The notes: a model not told the origin generated them from the sequence alone. A stretch of 64,000 bases of DNA from RGIG4140 sp045655105 (GCA_045655105.1 JAZOOQ010000006.1:1-64000); one strand, 5' to 3'. Counted from the first letter of the stretch, positions 1-8,574 are shown. Made by a program: numbers and translations.

Positions 1-2
1 TA

Positions 3-293
3 GTTAAGATTTTAATTAAGAGTTTTTTAGCTGGTTTTGCAATAGGTTTAGGTGGCTGGTTTTGCTTGAGAGCAAAGATTGATTACAATAGCCCACTATT
101 TTCTTGTTTTGTTTTTTCGTTTGGTTTAATCTTGATATGTAATTTTGATTTTTATTTGTACTGTTTTGTAAGTTTTTTATGCAGAAATATAGTTGCTCTT
201 GAAGGGTGCTCGTTTTGTTCATTTATAAAAGACTGTCTCGCTTTGTTCGATATTAACTTCGGATTATCCTTCGTTCCGAACGTCACTTCGTGA
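3..293 (+). pseudogene. possible remnant of a formate/nitrite-transporter-like membrane protein (left edge truncated)
   Basis: The frame entering from the left edge reads KSFLAGFAIGLGGW and then FSFGLILI, which resembles the first two membrane segments of FNT-family (FocA/NirC) channels. After about 50 residues the resemblance fades into a Cys/Phe-rich stretch and the frame stops at 291-293, far short of a normal ~250-residue channel. The last 70 bases are richer in CG steps than the rest. I read it as the 5' part of a channel gene that was cut off or frame-shifted beside the tRNA-Arg gene. The resemblance is weak and could be chance for a hydrophobic AT-rich frame. The minus-strand frame here has no recognisable features. 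Confidence 0.3.
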
Positions 294-314
294 GTTCTTC
301 TCCCGATCAAGTAC

Positions 315-343
315 AAAAAAACCACCCATAAAGGTGGTTTTTA
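315..343 (-). terminator. rho-independent terminator of tRNA-Arg
   Basis: On the minus strand the stem ACCACC / GGTGGT with an A/T-rich base is followed by a run of T. It sits 2 bases beyond the CCA end of the tRNA gene, so it ends the tRNA (and possibly rho-tRNA) transcript. Confidence 0.75.
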
Positions 344-344
344 A

Positions 345-421
345 TGGCGCACTTGGCGAGATTCGAACTCACGACCCTTGCCTTCGGAGGGCAATACTCT
401 ATCCAGCTGAGCTACAAGTGC
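345..421 (-). tRNA. tRNA-Arg, anticodon CCG
   Basis: A full cloverleaf can be drawn on the minus strand: acceptor GCACTTG/CAAGTGC, anticodon stem TTGCC/GGCAA with loop CTCCGAA (anticodon CCG, reads CGG), T-arm GTGAG-TTCGAAT-CTCGC, and an encoded 3' CCA. It starts 57 bases beyond the rho stop codon. A TTGCTT-N16-TTATAA promoter-like pair lies in that gap, so it may be transcribed independently or by read-through from rho. Confidence 0.95.
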
Positions 422-478
422 TGAACTGTTGCTTTTTATAAGTTATTTTCTTGAAAAAAGCAACAAAATTCTCTTTTT

Positions 479-1744
479 CTATTGATTCATGCTTTCAAAG
501 AATTCATCATTTGTTTTTGTTTGTTTTAATTTATCCATTAAGAATTCCATTGAATCTGTGACACCCATTGGCATTAAAATGCGGCGCAAAATCCAAACTT
601 TTGGAAGTTTGTTTTTATCCACAAGTAAGTCTTCATTTCTTGTGCCGGATTTAATGATATCAATAGCAGGGAAAATACGTTTGTCTGAAACTTTTCTATC
701 AAGGATGATTTCGGAATTACCTGTTCCTTTAAATTCTTCAAAAATAACTTCATCCATTCTGGAACCCGTTTCAATTAATGCTGTTCCAAAAATTGTGAGC
801 GAACCACCTTCTTCAACATTTCTGGCAGCACCAAAGAAGCGTTTAGGTTTTTGAAGAGCATTTGCATCAACACCGCCCGTTAAAACTTTACCAGAACTTG
901 GGATAACAGTATTATATGCTCTTGATAAACGAGTGATAGAATCAAGCAAAATAATAACGTCTTTTTTATGTTCAACCAATCGTTTTGCTTTTTCAATAAC
1001 CATTTCTGCAACTTGAACATGGCGAACGGCTGGTTCATCAAAAGTTGAGCTAATCACTTCACCTTTAATTGATCGAATCATATCAGTTACTTCTTCAGGT
1101 CTTTCATCAATAAGTAACACAATTAAGTGTGCTTCAGGATGATTTTTTTCAATAGAATGTGCAATATTTTTTAACATAACGGTTTTACCCGTTCTTGGTG
1201 GAGCAACGATTAAGCAACGTTGTCCTTTACCTTGAGGACAAACTAAATCAATGATTCTTGGCGTTAAATCTTTTGAAGCTTTTGGATCAGAATCGCCATA
1301 TTCCATTACAATTGGTTGATTTGGATAAAGTGGTGTTAAGTCATCAAAGTTAACGCGATAGCGCAATTCTTCAGGTTCTTGATAGTTTACAGTGTTAATT
1401 TTTGTAAGTGAAAAATATTTTTCGCCATTTTTAGGAGCAATAATTTCGCCAATAATTGTATCTCCAGTTCTTAAACCCCATTTTTTAATATGATGTGGTG
1501 CAACATAAATATCATCAGGACCAGCCAAATAATTGGCTTCTGCAGAACGTAAAAAACCAAAGCCATCAGCCATTACTTCCAAAACGCCTTCACCCATTAA
1601 AGAGGCTTCTGACTCTGAAAGTCTTTTTAAAATGGCATACATTAAGTCTTGAGTTCTTAAGGATGAAGCATTTTCAACTTCTAATTCTTCTGCATAGAGC
1701 AATAACTCGGCAGGAGTTTTCTTCTTTAAATCATTAAGTTGCAT
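479..1744 (-). CDS. rho: transcription termination factor Rho
   Basis: Hexameric RNA-dependent ATPase/translocase that ends transcription at unstructured C-rich RNA. The 421-residue protein has the N-terminal Rho helix bundle (LNDLKKKTPAELLLYAEEL), the cold-shock-like RNA-binding domain near residues 50-120 (EGVLEVMADGFGFLRS), and the RecA-like ATPase with Walker A APPRTGKT and Walker B VIILLDS followed by the R- and Q-loop region SRAYN...GKVLTGGVDANAL. Length matches E. coli Rho (419). I chose the ATG at 1744, which has AAGG six bases upstream; an in-frame TTG at 1816 would add 24 non-homologous residues and lies almost at the predicted transcription start. It is divergent from the sucC-like operon. 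Confidence 0.98.
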   Translation of the reverse strand: MQLNDLKKKTPAELLLYAEELEVENASSLRTQDLMYAILKRLSESEASLMGEGVLEVMADGFGFLRSAEANYLAGPDDIYVAPHHIKKWGLRTGDTIIGEIIAPKNGEKYFSLTKINTVNYQEPEELRYRVNFDDLTPLYPNQPIVMEYGDSDPKASKDLTPRIIDLVCPQGKGQRCLIVAPPRTGKTVMLKNIAHSIEKNHPEAHLIVLLIDERPEEVTDMIRSIKGEVISSTFDEPAVRHVQVAEMVIEKAKRLVEHKKDVIILLDSITRLSRAYNTVIPSSGKVLTGGVDANALQKPKRFFGAARNVEEGGSLTIFGTALIETGSRMDEVIFEEFKGTGNSEIILDRKVSDKRIFPAIDIIKSGTRNEDLLVDKNKLPKVWILRRILMPMGVTDSMEFLMDKLKQTKTNDEFFESMNQ

Positions 1745-1830
1745 GTGAACCTTATATAAAAAATGGGAAAATAAAAATTTAGGATAACTTGAATTGGCAT
1801 AAGTAGATGTGGCCAAATTTCATAATATAT

Positions 1831-1859
1831 ATTTTAGCTGAAAAAAGTTTATCTGTCAA
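1831..1859 (-). promoter_or_regulatory. sigma70-type promoter for rho
   Basis: On the minus strand TTGACA (1854-1859) is separated by 17 bases from TAAAAT (1831-1836). This predicts an mRNA leader of about 80 bases before the rho ATG. Confidence 0.7.
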
Positions 1860-1884
1860 TGAAATAATTAAAAATAACTGGACT

Positions 1885-1912
1885 TTGATTAGTTTTTATG
1901 TGAAGATATAAA
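1885..1912 (+). promoter_or_regulatory. sigma70-type promoter for the sucC-like/sucD-like/chpT-like operon
   Basis: TTGATT (1885-1890), 16-base spacer, TATAAA (1907-1912), followed by the ribosome binding site AAAAGGGG ahead of the ATG at 1941. Confidence 0.55.
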
Positions 1913-1940
1913 GACCAACGATTAGAAAAGGGGTGTAAAG

Positions 1941-3080
1941 ATGGAACTTTGCGAATATCAAAATAAAAGGTTGCTAAGAGAAAATAAAATCCCTGTTTTA
2001 AAAGGAGAAGTTGCTTATACGGTTGATGAGGCAGTTGAAATTGCAACTCGTATGGATGCAAAAAGTTATCGTTTACATGTGCAAATACCTCAAGGTGAAA
2101 AAATTATAAAATATATTCCTGAAATTGAGGGAAATTTGGATGCTTATTCCATTAAAGAAGTTGAAAAATTGGCTCATGATTTATTTCAAACAAAAGTTAT
2201 AACAATTTCTGGTAAAGAATATCCTGTTCAACGAATTTATGTGGAAGAATTATGTCAAATTGAAAAAAGATTAACATTTTCAATGCGTATTGATACACCA
2301 AAACAAAAAATTCTTTTTTCGCTTTTAGGTAAAAAAAAGAAAAGCATTGAGTGTGAAATTCCATTTAAAAAAACAAATGTTTTGTTTTGGTGTCGCATAT
2401 TAAAAATATTTGAATTTCAAGGAATGCAAAGCGCCTCTTTGTTGCCAATTTTAAAAAATATGTATTCCTTTTTCATGAAATATAACGTTGTTTTTATTGA
2501 GTTTAATCCATTGGTTTTAACAAAAGATGGAAAATGGGTTGTTCTTGATAGTCAAATTCAATTTGATGATGAGGCGTTGTTTCTTCATCCAGAAATTTCC
2601 AAATTAAGAGAAACACCCAAAGGAGAAGAATCACAAGAAAGAGCGCGTCTTTATAATTTTAGATATCAGCCATTTAATGGGAATATTGCCTGTTTGGTAA
2701 ATGGCTCTGGATTGGGTGCGGCCACTATTGATATGGTGGTTGAACATGGTGGAAAACCAGCTTGCTTGCTTGATGTTGGAACTGAGCCAACAAAAGAATC
2801 TGTTTTTCAAGCATTAAAGTTGGCTTTGAGCGAGCCAAATGTTGAGGGTATTTTTGTGAATATTTTTGGAGGAATCACACGTTGTGACGTTATTGCGGAT
2901 GGTTTAATTTCAGCTTCGCAAGAAATATCTGTTGGAATGCCTTTGGTTGTTCGTATGGATGGAACAAATGCATTGGTTGGATCAAGACTTTTGTTTGATT
3001 CTCGCTTGCCATTGATTGTGATGAAAGATTTTGATGAAGCGGTTAAAACTGTTATCAAACAGGTGGAGGATTTGTTGTGA
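1941..3080 (+). CDS. divergent succinyl-CoA ligase beta-subunit-like protein (SucC-like, probably not catalytic)
   Basis: The 379-residue protein aligns end to end with SucC (usual length ~388). The N-terminus MELCEYQNKRLLRENKIPVL matches the ATP-grasp start, and the C-terminal ligase domain keeps VNIFGGITRCDVIADGLI. The nucleotide-binding loop that is normally HAGGRGKAGG is replaced by PQGEKIIK around residues 50-57, and LDVGGGA becomes LDVGTEP. The metal ligands N and D in FNPLV and VVLDSQ remain. The stop codon overlaps the GTG start of the SucD-like gene, so the two are translationally coupled. Canonical SucC makes ATP/GTP from succinyl-CoA in the TCA cycle; here the missing ATP-binding loop argues for a degenerate or repurposed protein. 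True sucCD may lie elsewhere. Confidence 0.85.
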   Translation: MELCEYQNKRLLRENKIPVLKGEVAYTVDEAVEIATRMDAKSYRLHVQIPQGEKIIKYIPEIEGNLDAYSIKEVEKLAHDLFQTKVITISGKEYPVQRIYVEELCQIEKRLTFSMRIDTPKQKILFSLLGKKKKSIECEIPFKKTNVLFWCRILKIFEFQGMQSASLLPILKNMYSFFMKYNVVFIEFNPLVLTKDGKWVVLDSQIQFDDEALFLHPEISKLRETPKGEESQERARLYNFRYQPFNGNIACLVNGSGLGAATIDMVVEHGGKPACLLDVGTEPTKESVFQALKLALSEPNVEGIFVNIFGGITRCDVIADGLISASQEISVGMPLVVRMDGTNALVGSRLLFDSRLPLIVMKDFDEAVKTVIKQVEDLL

Positions 3081-3934
3081 CAATTAAATTTCCAAATAAA
3101 AAAACGCCAATTTTATATCAAGGGATAACGGCAAGTTCTGGCTCCATTCATGTTGAAAAAGCAATTTTTTATGGTTCTAATGTTGTCGCGGGCGTAAGTA
3201 AAGATAAATCTGTTACTATGTTTCAAAATGTGCCCGTTTTTCAAACAGTGAAAGAGGCTGTTAAAAAAACAAAACCTCAAATTAGTGTTATTTTTTCAAG
3301 TCCGCAACGAGCACTTCAAGATGTTGAAGAGGCTGCGAAAGCAAAGATACCGCTTATTATTTGCCCAACAAATCATGTTCCTTATAAAGATGTTTTAGAA
3401 ATGAAACAATTGGCTCTTAAATATAAAGTTGAGCTTATTGGGCCATCCGCTCCTGGGCTTGTGACACCAGAGCAGTCGGTTGCGGGAACGGTGCCAGCTC
3501 ATTTGTTTTTAAAAGGCAATGTTGGGATTGTTTCAAGATCCAGTTCTTTAACATATGAAACAGTTCAACAATTGGCTAAATATGGGTTAGGAGTTTCTTC
3601 TTGTGCAGCAATTGGGTCTGCTGCTATTTTGGGAACGGGGTTTATTCCGGTTGTTTCAGCCTTTTTAAAAGATAATAAAACGAAAGCAATTTTGATTATT
3701 GGAAAAGCAACGGGTAATTTTGAATATGAATTAGCTGATTATTTGAAAAAGAAAAAATTTTCAAAAAAAATTGCTCTTTATATTCCGGGAAGATTTACAA
3801 AAAATGATGAGATTTCTTTAAAGGAAAAAGCGCTTGAAAAAGTTGGGGCCCATATTATTCGGTCAGCTGGAAATATTGGGGAACAAATGGCTTATTTTTT
3901 AAAAAAGGAAATAAAAAATAATGACGTTGAATGA
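3077..3934 (+). CDS. divergent succinyl-CoA ligase alpha-subunit-like protein lacking the active-site histidine
   Basis: The 285-residue protein has the SucD architecture: N-terminal CoA-binding Rossmann domain (YQGITASSGSIHVEKAI...GGV-like VAGVS) and the ligase domain starting VGIVSRSSSLTYE. In functional SucD the segment after YIAGVTAPKG contains GHAGAI with the phosphorylated histidine; here YIPGRFTKNDEISLKEKALE runs straight past it, so about 15 residues including that histidine are deleted. The conserved GPNCPG is GPSAPG, and the glutamate of IGEIGG that contacts phosphohistidine is lysine (IGKATG). These losses are seen directly and would prevent phosphoryl transfer. The GTG start overlaps the upstream stop; the 3' end overlaps the ChpT-like gene by 14 bases. 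Confidence 0.85.
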   Translation: MTIKFPNKKTPILYQGITASSGSIHVEKAIFYGSNVVAGVSKDKSVTMFQNVPVFQTVKEAVKKTKPQISVIFSSPQRALQDVEEAAKAKIPLIICPTNHVPYKDVLEMKQLALKYKVELIGPSAPGLVTPEQSVAGTVPAHLFLKGNVGIVSRSSSLTYETVQQLAKYGLGVSSCAAIGSAAILGTGFIPVVSAFLKDNKTKAILIIGKATGNFEYELADYLKKKKFSKKIALYIPGRFTKNDEISLKEKALEKVGAHIIRSAGNIGEQMAYFLKKEIKNNDVE

Positions 3935-4463
3935 AATTCTTGTTACTAAAATGAGTCATGATTTAGCTGGTGCTGCTGGCTCTTTAGATAATATGGCTGA
4001 TTTAATTTTGATGGATGATTCGTTTATTAAAGAAGGTGCTCCATTATTGAAAAAAACAACGTTAACATTGATTTCGAGGTTGAAGTTCTTTAGGGCCCTT
4101 TTAGGAGTTGAAACGAAAATAGATTTTGAGTTGGCGGATAATTATTTAAAAACGCTTTCAAATCCGATTTTGCTTGAAGGTGATGTTTCTAAAAAATTGC
4201 ATTTAATGTTTGTGTTGTTGGCGGGAGAAATTTTAACTGATGGTGGTTCTTTGCAAGTAAACGATGAAGGGTTTGTTTGTATGGGAAATATAAGAATTTC
4301 TGAAGAAAAAAAATTTCTTTTGCTTAATCGTGTAACAGATTTAAGTATTGACAATGCTTTATGGATTTGGCTATCTGATTGGATGATTGAAAATAAACTT
4401 AAGGCAGATATTTACCATGTTGATGATGTTTTTTCATTAAAGTTTTTATCTGAAGCTTTGTGA
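3921..4463 (+). CDS. chpT: ChpT-like histidine phosphotransferase
   Basis: The 180-residue protein begins with a dimerisation/phosphoacceptor helix containing SHDLAGAAGSLDN, whose His13 fits the ChpT phosphohistidine (HDL..P.GAI.N in Caulobacter), then a second helix with RLKFFRALLG, followed by a degenerate ATPase-like fold without N/G boxes. ChpT relays phosphate from CckA to CtrA and CpdR in alphaproteobacteria. It is the last gene of the SucCD-like operon, overlapping the previous gene, and ctrA lies 3.4 kb downstream on the same strand beyond ileS. The family call is by motif and by the presence of CtrA nearby. Confidence 0.7.
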   Translation: MTLNEILVTKMSHDLAGAAGSLDNMADLILMDDSFIKEGAPLLKKTTLTLISRLKFFRALLGVETKIDFELADNYLKTLSNPILLEGDVSKKLHLMFVLLAGEILTDGGSLQVNDEGFVCMGNIRISEEKKFLLLNRVTDLSIDNALWIWLSDWMIENKLKADIYHVDDVFSLKFLSEAL

Positions 4464-4543
4464 TTTAAAACACTTTGATTGATGTGTTCATTTTAAGTTT
4501 TTTCTTTTTGGTTTAAAATTTTCTTTAAAATCTCCTTTTTTGC

Positions 4544-4572
4544 TTGATTTTTTTAAGTTTTTTTGGCATAAT
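4544..4572 (+). promoter_or_regulatory. sigma70-type promoter for ileS
   Basis: TTGATT (4544-4549), 17-base spacer of mostly T, CATAAT (4567-4572). The predicted leader before the ATG at 4626 is about 45 bases and shows no T-box or attenuator structure. Confidence 0.55.
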
Positions 4573-4625
4573 TTCACCCTGATAAATACTGAAAATCATT
4601 TAGTTATAAAGTAAGGAAAGAAAAT

Positions 4626-7600
4626 ATGTCACAACAAAAATATTATCCGCAGTTAAATTCGCGTATAAGTTTTCCTGAAATGGAAAAAGAAATAATCGCT
4701 TATTGGGAAAAAGAAAAAACGTTCCAAAAGTCGATTGATATTCGAAAAGAAGCCGAAGAATTTGTTTTTTATGATGGTCCTCCATTTGCCAATGGATTGC
4801 CACACTATGGGCATATTATGATTTCCTATGTAAAAGATACAATTGCTCGTTTTCAAACAATGAACGGTAAACGCGTTGAGCGTCGTTTGGGTTGGGATTG
4901 TCATGGTCTTCCAGCTGAAATGGCTGCTGAAAAAGAATTAGGCGTTTCAGGGCATAAAGCAATTGAAGAATTTGGCATTCAAAAATTTAATGATTTTTGC
5001 CGAACAAATGTTTTGAAATATTCAACAATTTGGACGGATATGTTCCGTAGAATTGGTCGTTGGGTTGATTTTGATAATGATTATAAAACAATGGATCTTC
5101 CTTTTATGGAATCAATTATCAATAATTTTAAACAATTATACGATAAAGGTCTTGTATATGAAGATTATCGTGTTCAACCATATTCATGGTGCGCTCAAAC
5201 ACCAGTTTCAAATTTTGAAGTGAACTTGGGCTATCGCGATAAAACAGATACGGCGATTACTGTTTTATTTAAACTTGAAAATGGGATGAATGTTCTTGTT
5301 TGGACAACAACCCCTTGGACACTTCCTTCAAACTTAATGTTGGCTGTTGGTGAAGAAATTGATTATGCCATTATGCAAGAAGGAGATGAAAAATATATTT
5401 TAGCAGAAGCGTTGCTTGGAAGATATAAACAACAATTGCAACATGCTGAACGTGTTGGAACAATGAAAGGTTCAGAGTTGGTTGGCCTTTCTTATACACC
5501 TATGTTCCCATATTTTAAAGACTTAAAAGAAAAGGGTTGTTTTAAAGTTTTAAAAGGCGAATTTGTTTCCGTTGAAGATGGTACTGGTGTTGTTCATATT
5601 GCCCCAGGGTTTGGTCAAGATGACTTTGATGCTTGCCGTTCATTGGATCCTGAATTCCCTGTTGTTTGCCCTGTGGATGAAGCTGGATGTTTCACAGCGG
5701 AAGTTCCTGATTATCAATCACGCCAAGTTTTTGATACAAACGAAGATATTATGGTTTGGTTGAAGGAAAACCGTCTTTTAGTTAAAAAAGAACAAATCAC
5801 TCACTCTTATCCATATTGTTGGAGAACGGATACGCCACTTATTTATAAAGCTATGAGTGGTTGGTTTGTAAAAGTTTCTGATTTCAGAGATGAAATGGTT
5901 GCTTTAAATGAACAAATTACTTGGACGCCAGATCACTTAAAGAGTGGTCGTTTTGGAAAATGGCTTGAAGGTGCCAGAGATTGGTCAATTTCAAGAAATC
6001 GTTTCTGGGGAACGCCAATTCCTGTTTGGAAGTCAGATAATCCGGAATTCCCAAGAATTGATGTTTTTGGATCTATTCAAGAAATTAAAGAAAAAACAGG
6101 AATTGAGGTAACGGATTTGCATCGTCCAATTATTGATGATGTTGTTTATAAAAACCCTGATGATCCATCAGGAAAAACAATGATGCGCCGTGTAACAGAT
6201 GTTTTTGACTGTTGGTTTGAATCTGGTTCTATGCCAGAAGGTCAACTTCATTATCCATTTGAAAATAAAAAATGGTTTGAAGATCATTTCCCAGCAGATT
6301 TCATTGTTGAAGCTATTGATCAAACACGTGGTTGGTTCTATACGCTTCATGTTTTGGGCACAGCGCTTCACCATAAACCAGCTTATAAAAACTGTTTGTG
6401 CACAGGTTTAATCATGGCTGAAGGAGGCGTAAAGCTTTCTAAAAAACTAAAGAATTATCCGGATCCATATGTTGTTTTAGATTCAATGGGATCTGATGCT
6501 TTACGTTGGTTCTTGGTTTCATCTCCTGTTATTAAAGGCGGTAATGTGATGATTGACCAAGAAGGTAAAGAAGTTGCAAAAGCTGCTCGTAAGGCTTTAA
6601 TGCCACTTTGGAATGCTTTCTATTTCTTCTGTTTATATGCAAATGCAGAAGGAATTAGAGCAACTAAAACAGTTGGTTCTGATGATGTGTTAGATAGATA
6701 TATTCTTTCAAAAGTGAAAGTTTTAGCTCAAGATGTTAAAAAATCAATGGAAGAATATGATATCAACCAAGCATGTGCAGATTGTGCTGAATTTTTGGAT
6801 ATTTTAAATAACTGGTACATCCGTCGTTCACGCACGCGTTTTTGGGATGGAACTGATTTAACAGCCTTTAATGTTTTATACACTGTTTTAATCACAATTG
6901 CAAAAGTGATGGCTCCATTAATGCCAATGATGTGTGAATATGTTTATCGCTCATTAACAGAAAAAGAATCTGTTCACTTAAGATCATATCCAGATGTAAG
7001 CGCATTAACAGATGATGTTGAATTAATGGAAAAAATGGATTTGGTTCGCACCATTTCTTCAACAGCTAAAGCTATTCGAGAAGAACATCGCTTGCGTAAC
7101 CGTTTGCCATTGCGTTCAATGACAATTGCAGGAACAAGCGTTGAAAAACTTTATGAATTTGCTGAAGTTTTAAAAGAAGAAGTAAATGTTAAAGATATTG
7201 TTTTCAAAACAGATATCAATGAAGTTGCAGATACATTCCTTTATTTAAAAACGCCACTTATTGGAAAGAGATTAGGTCGTTTTATGAAAGATATTATGGC
7301 TGAATCAAAAGGAAATAATTGGAAGAAAAATGAAGATGGAACATTATCTATTGCTGGCCAAATTTTAACACAAGAAGAATACGAATTGCGTCTTGTTTTA
7401 AAAGAAGGTTTGCAAGGTCAAGCATTGCCAGATAATACAGCGGTGATCCAATTGGATACAGAAGTTGTTCCAGAACTTGAAAAAGAAGGTATTGCAAGAG
7501 ATTTTGTTCGCATGATTCAATCATTAAGAAAAGAAAAAGGATTTGATGTTTCAGATCGCATTCAATTATCTTTTGCAACAGATTCTTCTTTGGTTAAAGA

Positions 7601-7733
7601 AGCAATTGCTGAACATGAAGCTTATATTAAAGATCAAGTTTTAGCAGTTGAAATTAAACAAACAACAAACTCTTTAATGAAACAAGAAGAATTAGGTGAT
7701 TCAAATATTTCATTTGATGTTGTGAAAAACTAA
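4626..7733 (+). CDS. ileS: isoleucyl-tRNA synthetase, type 2 (eukaryote-like)
   Basis: Charges tRNA-Ile. The 1035-residue class Ia synthetase has the HIGH-type signature PHYGHI near residue 60, the CP1 editing domain, WDCHGLP, the tRNA-binding WIRRSRxRFW-like region (NWYIRRSRTRFW), and the second signature KLSKKLKNY near residue 602. The latter and the C-terminal domain ending without a zinc finger are features of type 2 IleRS, the eukaryote-like class associated with natural mupirocin tolerance, rather than the type 1 enzyme with KMSKS. Ribosome binding site AAGGAAAG precedes the ATG. It is monocistronic, with its own promoter and terminator. Confidence 0.95.
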   Translation: MSQQKYYPQLNSRISFPEMEKEIIAYWEKEKTFQKSIDIRKEAEEFVFYDGPPFANGLPHYGHIMISYVKDTIARFQTMNGKRVERRLGWDCHGLPAEMAAEKELGVSGHKAIEEFGIQKFNDFCRTNVLKYSTIWTDMFRRIGRWVDFDNDYKTMDLPFMESIINNFKQLYDKGLVYEDYRVQPYSWCAQTPVSNFEVNLGYRDKTDTAITVLFKLENGMNVLVWTTTPWTLPSNLMLAVGEEIDYAIMQEGDEKYILAEALLGRYKQQLQHAERVGTMKGSELVGLSYTPMFPYFKDLKEKGCFKVLKGEFVSVEDGTGVVHIAPGFGQDDFDACRSLDPEFPVVCPVDEAGCFTAEVPDYQSRQVFDTNEDIMVWLKENRLLVKKEQITHSYPYCWRTDTPLIYKAMSGWFVKVSDFRDEMVALNEQITWTPDHLKSGRFGKWLEGARDWSISRNRFWGTPIPVWKSDNPEFPRIDVFGSIQEIKEKTGIEVTDLHRPIIDDVVYKNPDDPSGKTMMRRVTDVFDCWFESGSMPEGQLHYPFENKKWFEDHFPADFIVEAIDQTRGWFYTLHVLGTALHHKPAYKNCLCTGLIMAEGGVKLSKKLKNYPDPYVVLDSMGSDALRWFLVSSPVIKGGNVMIDQEGKEVAKAARKALMPLWNAFYFFCLYANAEGIRATKTVGSDDVLDRYILSKVKVLAQDVKKSMEEYDINQACADCAEFLDILNNWYIRRSRTRFWDGTDLTAFNVLYTVLITIAKVMAPLMPMMCEYVYRSLTEKESVHLRSYPDVSALTDDVELMEKMDLVRTISSTAKAIREEHRLRNRLPLRSMTIAGTSVEKLYEFAEVLKEEVNVKDIVFKTDINEVADTFLYLKTPLIGKRLGRFMKDIMAESKGNNWKKNEDGTLSIAGQILTQEEYELRLVLKEGLQGQALPDNTAVIQLDTEVVPELEKEGIARDFVRMIQSLRKEKGFDVSDRIQLSFATDSSLVKEAIAEHEAYIKDQVLAVEIKQTTNSLMKQEELGDSNISFDVVKN

Positions 7734-7752
7734 AATACTCTACTTTGTTTTT

Positions 7753-7788
7753 ATACTCTGCGCTTTTTAAGCGCAGAGTATTTTTTTA
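7753..7788 (+). terminator. rho-independent terminator of ileS
   Basis: A 13-bp perfect stem (7753-7765 with 7769-7781) closing on three T, followed by a T-run. Confidence 0.9.
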
Positions 7789-7836
7789 TAAAAAACTTTC
7801 TTTTTCTATAAACTTCTTCTTGCATAAAAAATAAAA

Positions 7837-7861
7837 TTAACTTATTGTTAAGAAAGGTTAA
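7837..7861. promoter_or_regulatory. CtrA binding site(s) upstream of ctrA
   Basis: TTAA (7837-7840), seven bases, TTAA (7848-7851) is an exact match to the CtrA full-site consensus TTAA-N7-TTAA. A third TTAA at 7858-7861 is six bases further on. The cluster ends 26 bases before the ctrA ATG and suggests autoregulation, as is known for Caulobacter ctrA. Confidence 0.6.
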
Positions 7862-7887
7862 TAAATTCTATCTAAAAAAGGGGCGAT

Positions 7888-8574
7888 ATGCGTATTTTAC
7901 TTATCGAAGATGACAAAACGGTTAGTCAAAATATCTCATTGATTTTAAAAAGAGAAAATATAGTTGTTGATTGTTCTTTTAAAGCCGAAGATGGCCTTGA
8001 AGATGCGCGTCATTATGAATATGATTTAATTATTTTAGATTTAGGGTTGCCTGATATGGATGGTTGCGAAGCGGTTCGAAAACTGCGAGGGATGCAAATT
8101 GCAACACCTGTTTTGGTTTTATCTGGAATGGCGGCAATTGATAAAAAAGTTAAAGCTTTGGCTTTTGGCTGTGATGATTATTTAACAAAACCATTTGATT
8201 CTCGTGAACTTGTGGCAAGAATTAATGCACTTGTTCGTCGTTCAAAAGGTTATTCTGAAAATATTATCAGAACGGGCGGTATGGAAGTTAATTTAAATTC
8301 AAAAATTGTTACTATTACAGGAAAAACGTTGCACTTAACAAGCAAAGAATATGCGCTTTTTGAGTTGTTAGCTTTAAGAAAAGGTGCAACAATTAATAAA
8401 GAACAATTTTTAAACCACCTTTATGGTGGAATGGATGAACCTGAAGGAAAAATTATTGATGTTTTCTTATGTAAAATCAGAAGAAAAATTGAAAAACTTT
8501 CTCCACAAGAAGATTATATTCAAACTGTTTGGGGCAGGGGATATATTTTAAAAGATTTACCGGTTCTTCAATAA
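7888..8574 (+). CDS. ctrA: cell-cycle master response regulator CtrA
   Basis: OmpR-family response regulator controlling the alphaproteobacterial cell cycle. The 228-residue protein has a receiver domain with acidic pocket EDD near residues 7-9, phosphoacceptor Asp51 in IILDLGLPDMDG, and Lys in LTKPFD, then a winged-helix DNA-binding domain. The stretch FLNHLYGGMDEP...KIIDVFLCKIRRK is nearly identical to Caulobacter CtrA and is the diagnostic feature. The start is set by AAAGGGGCG just upstream. CtrA boxes lie immediately upstream, and a ChpT-like phosphotransferase is encoded nearby. The C-terminus ends shortly after the winged helix without the long tail involved in ClpXP turnover in Caulobacter. 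Confidence 0.95.
   Translation: MRILLIEDDKTVSQNISLILKRENIVVDCSFKAEDGLEDARHYEYDLIILDLGLPDMDGCEAVRKLRGMQIATPVLVLSGMAAIDKKVKALAFGCDDYLTKPFDSRELVARINALVRRSKGYSENIIRTGGMEVNLNSKIVTITGKTLHLTSKEYALFELLALRKGATINKEQFLNHLYGGMDEPEGKIIDVFLCKIRRKIEKLSPQEDYIQTVWGRGYILKDLPVLQ

Noticed and set aside
30..65. Direct repeat GCTGGTTTTGC at 30-40 and 55-65
   Set aside because: Both copies fall in the hydrophobic AGF/GWF stretches of the membrane-protein fragment and are likely coding coincidence.
16..222. Minus-strand 68-residue frame at the left edge
   Set aside because: Low-complexity Asn/Gln/Lys composition typical of antisense AT-rich DNA; no ribosome binding site; the opposite strand has more protein-like hydrophobic segments.
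1745..1816. TTG start extending Rho by 24 residues
   Set aside because: The extension has no family counterpart, lies at the predicted transcription start and the ATG at 1744 has a proper ribosome binding site.
4464..4625. Possible T-box or attenuator ahead of ileS
   Set aside because: No specifier loop, T-box sequence or terminator/antiterminator pair; just a T-rich promoter spacer. T-boxes are also not expected in proteobacteria.
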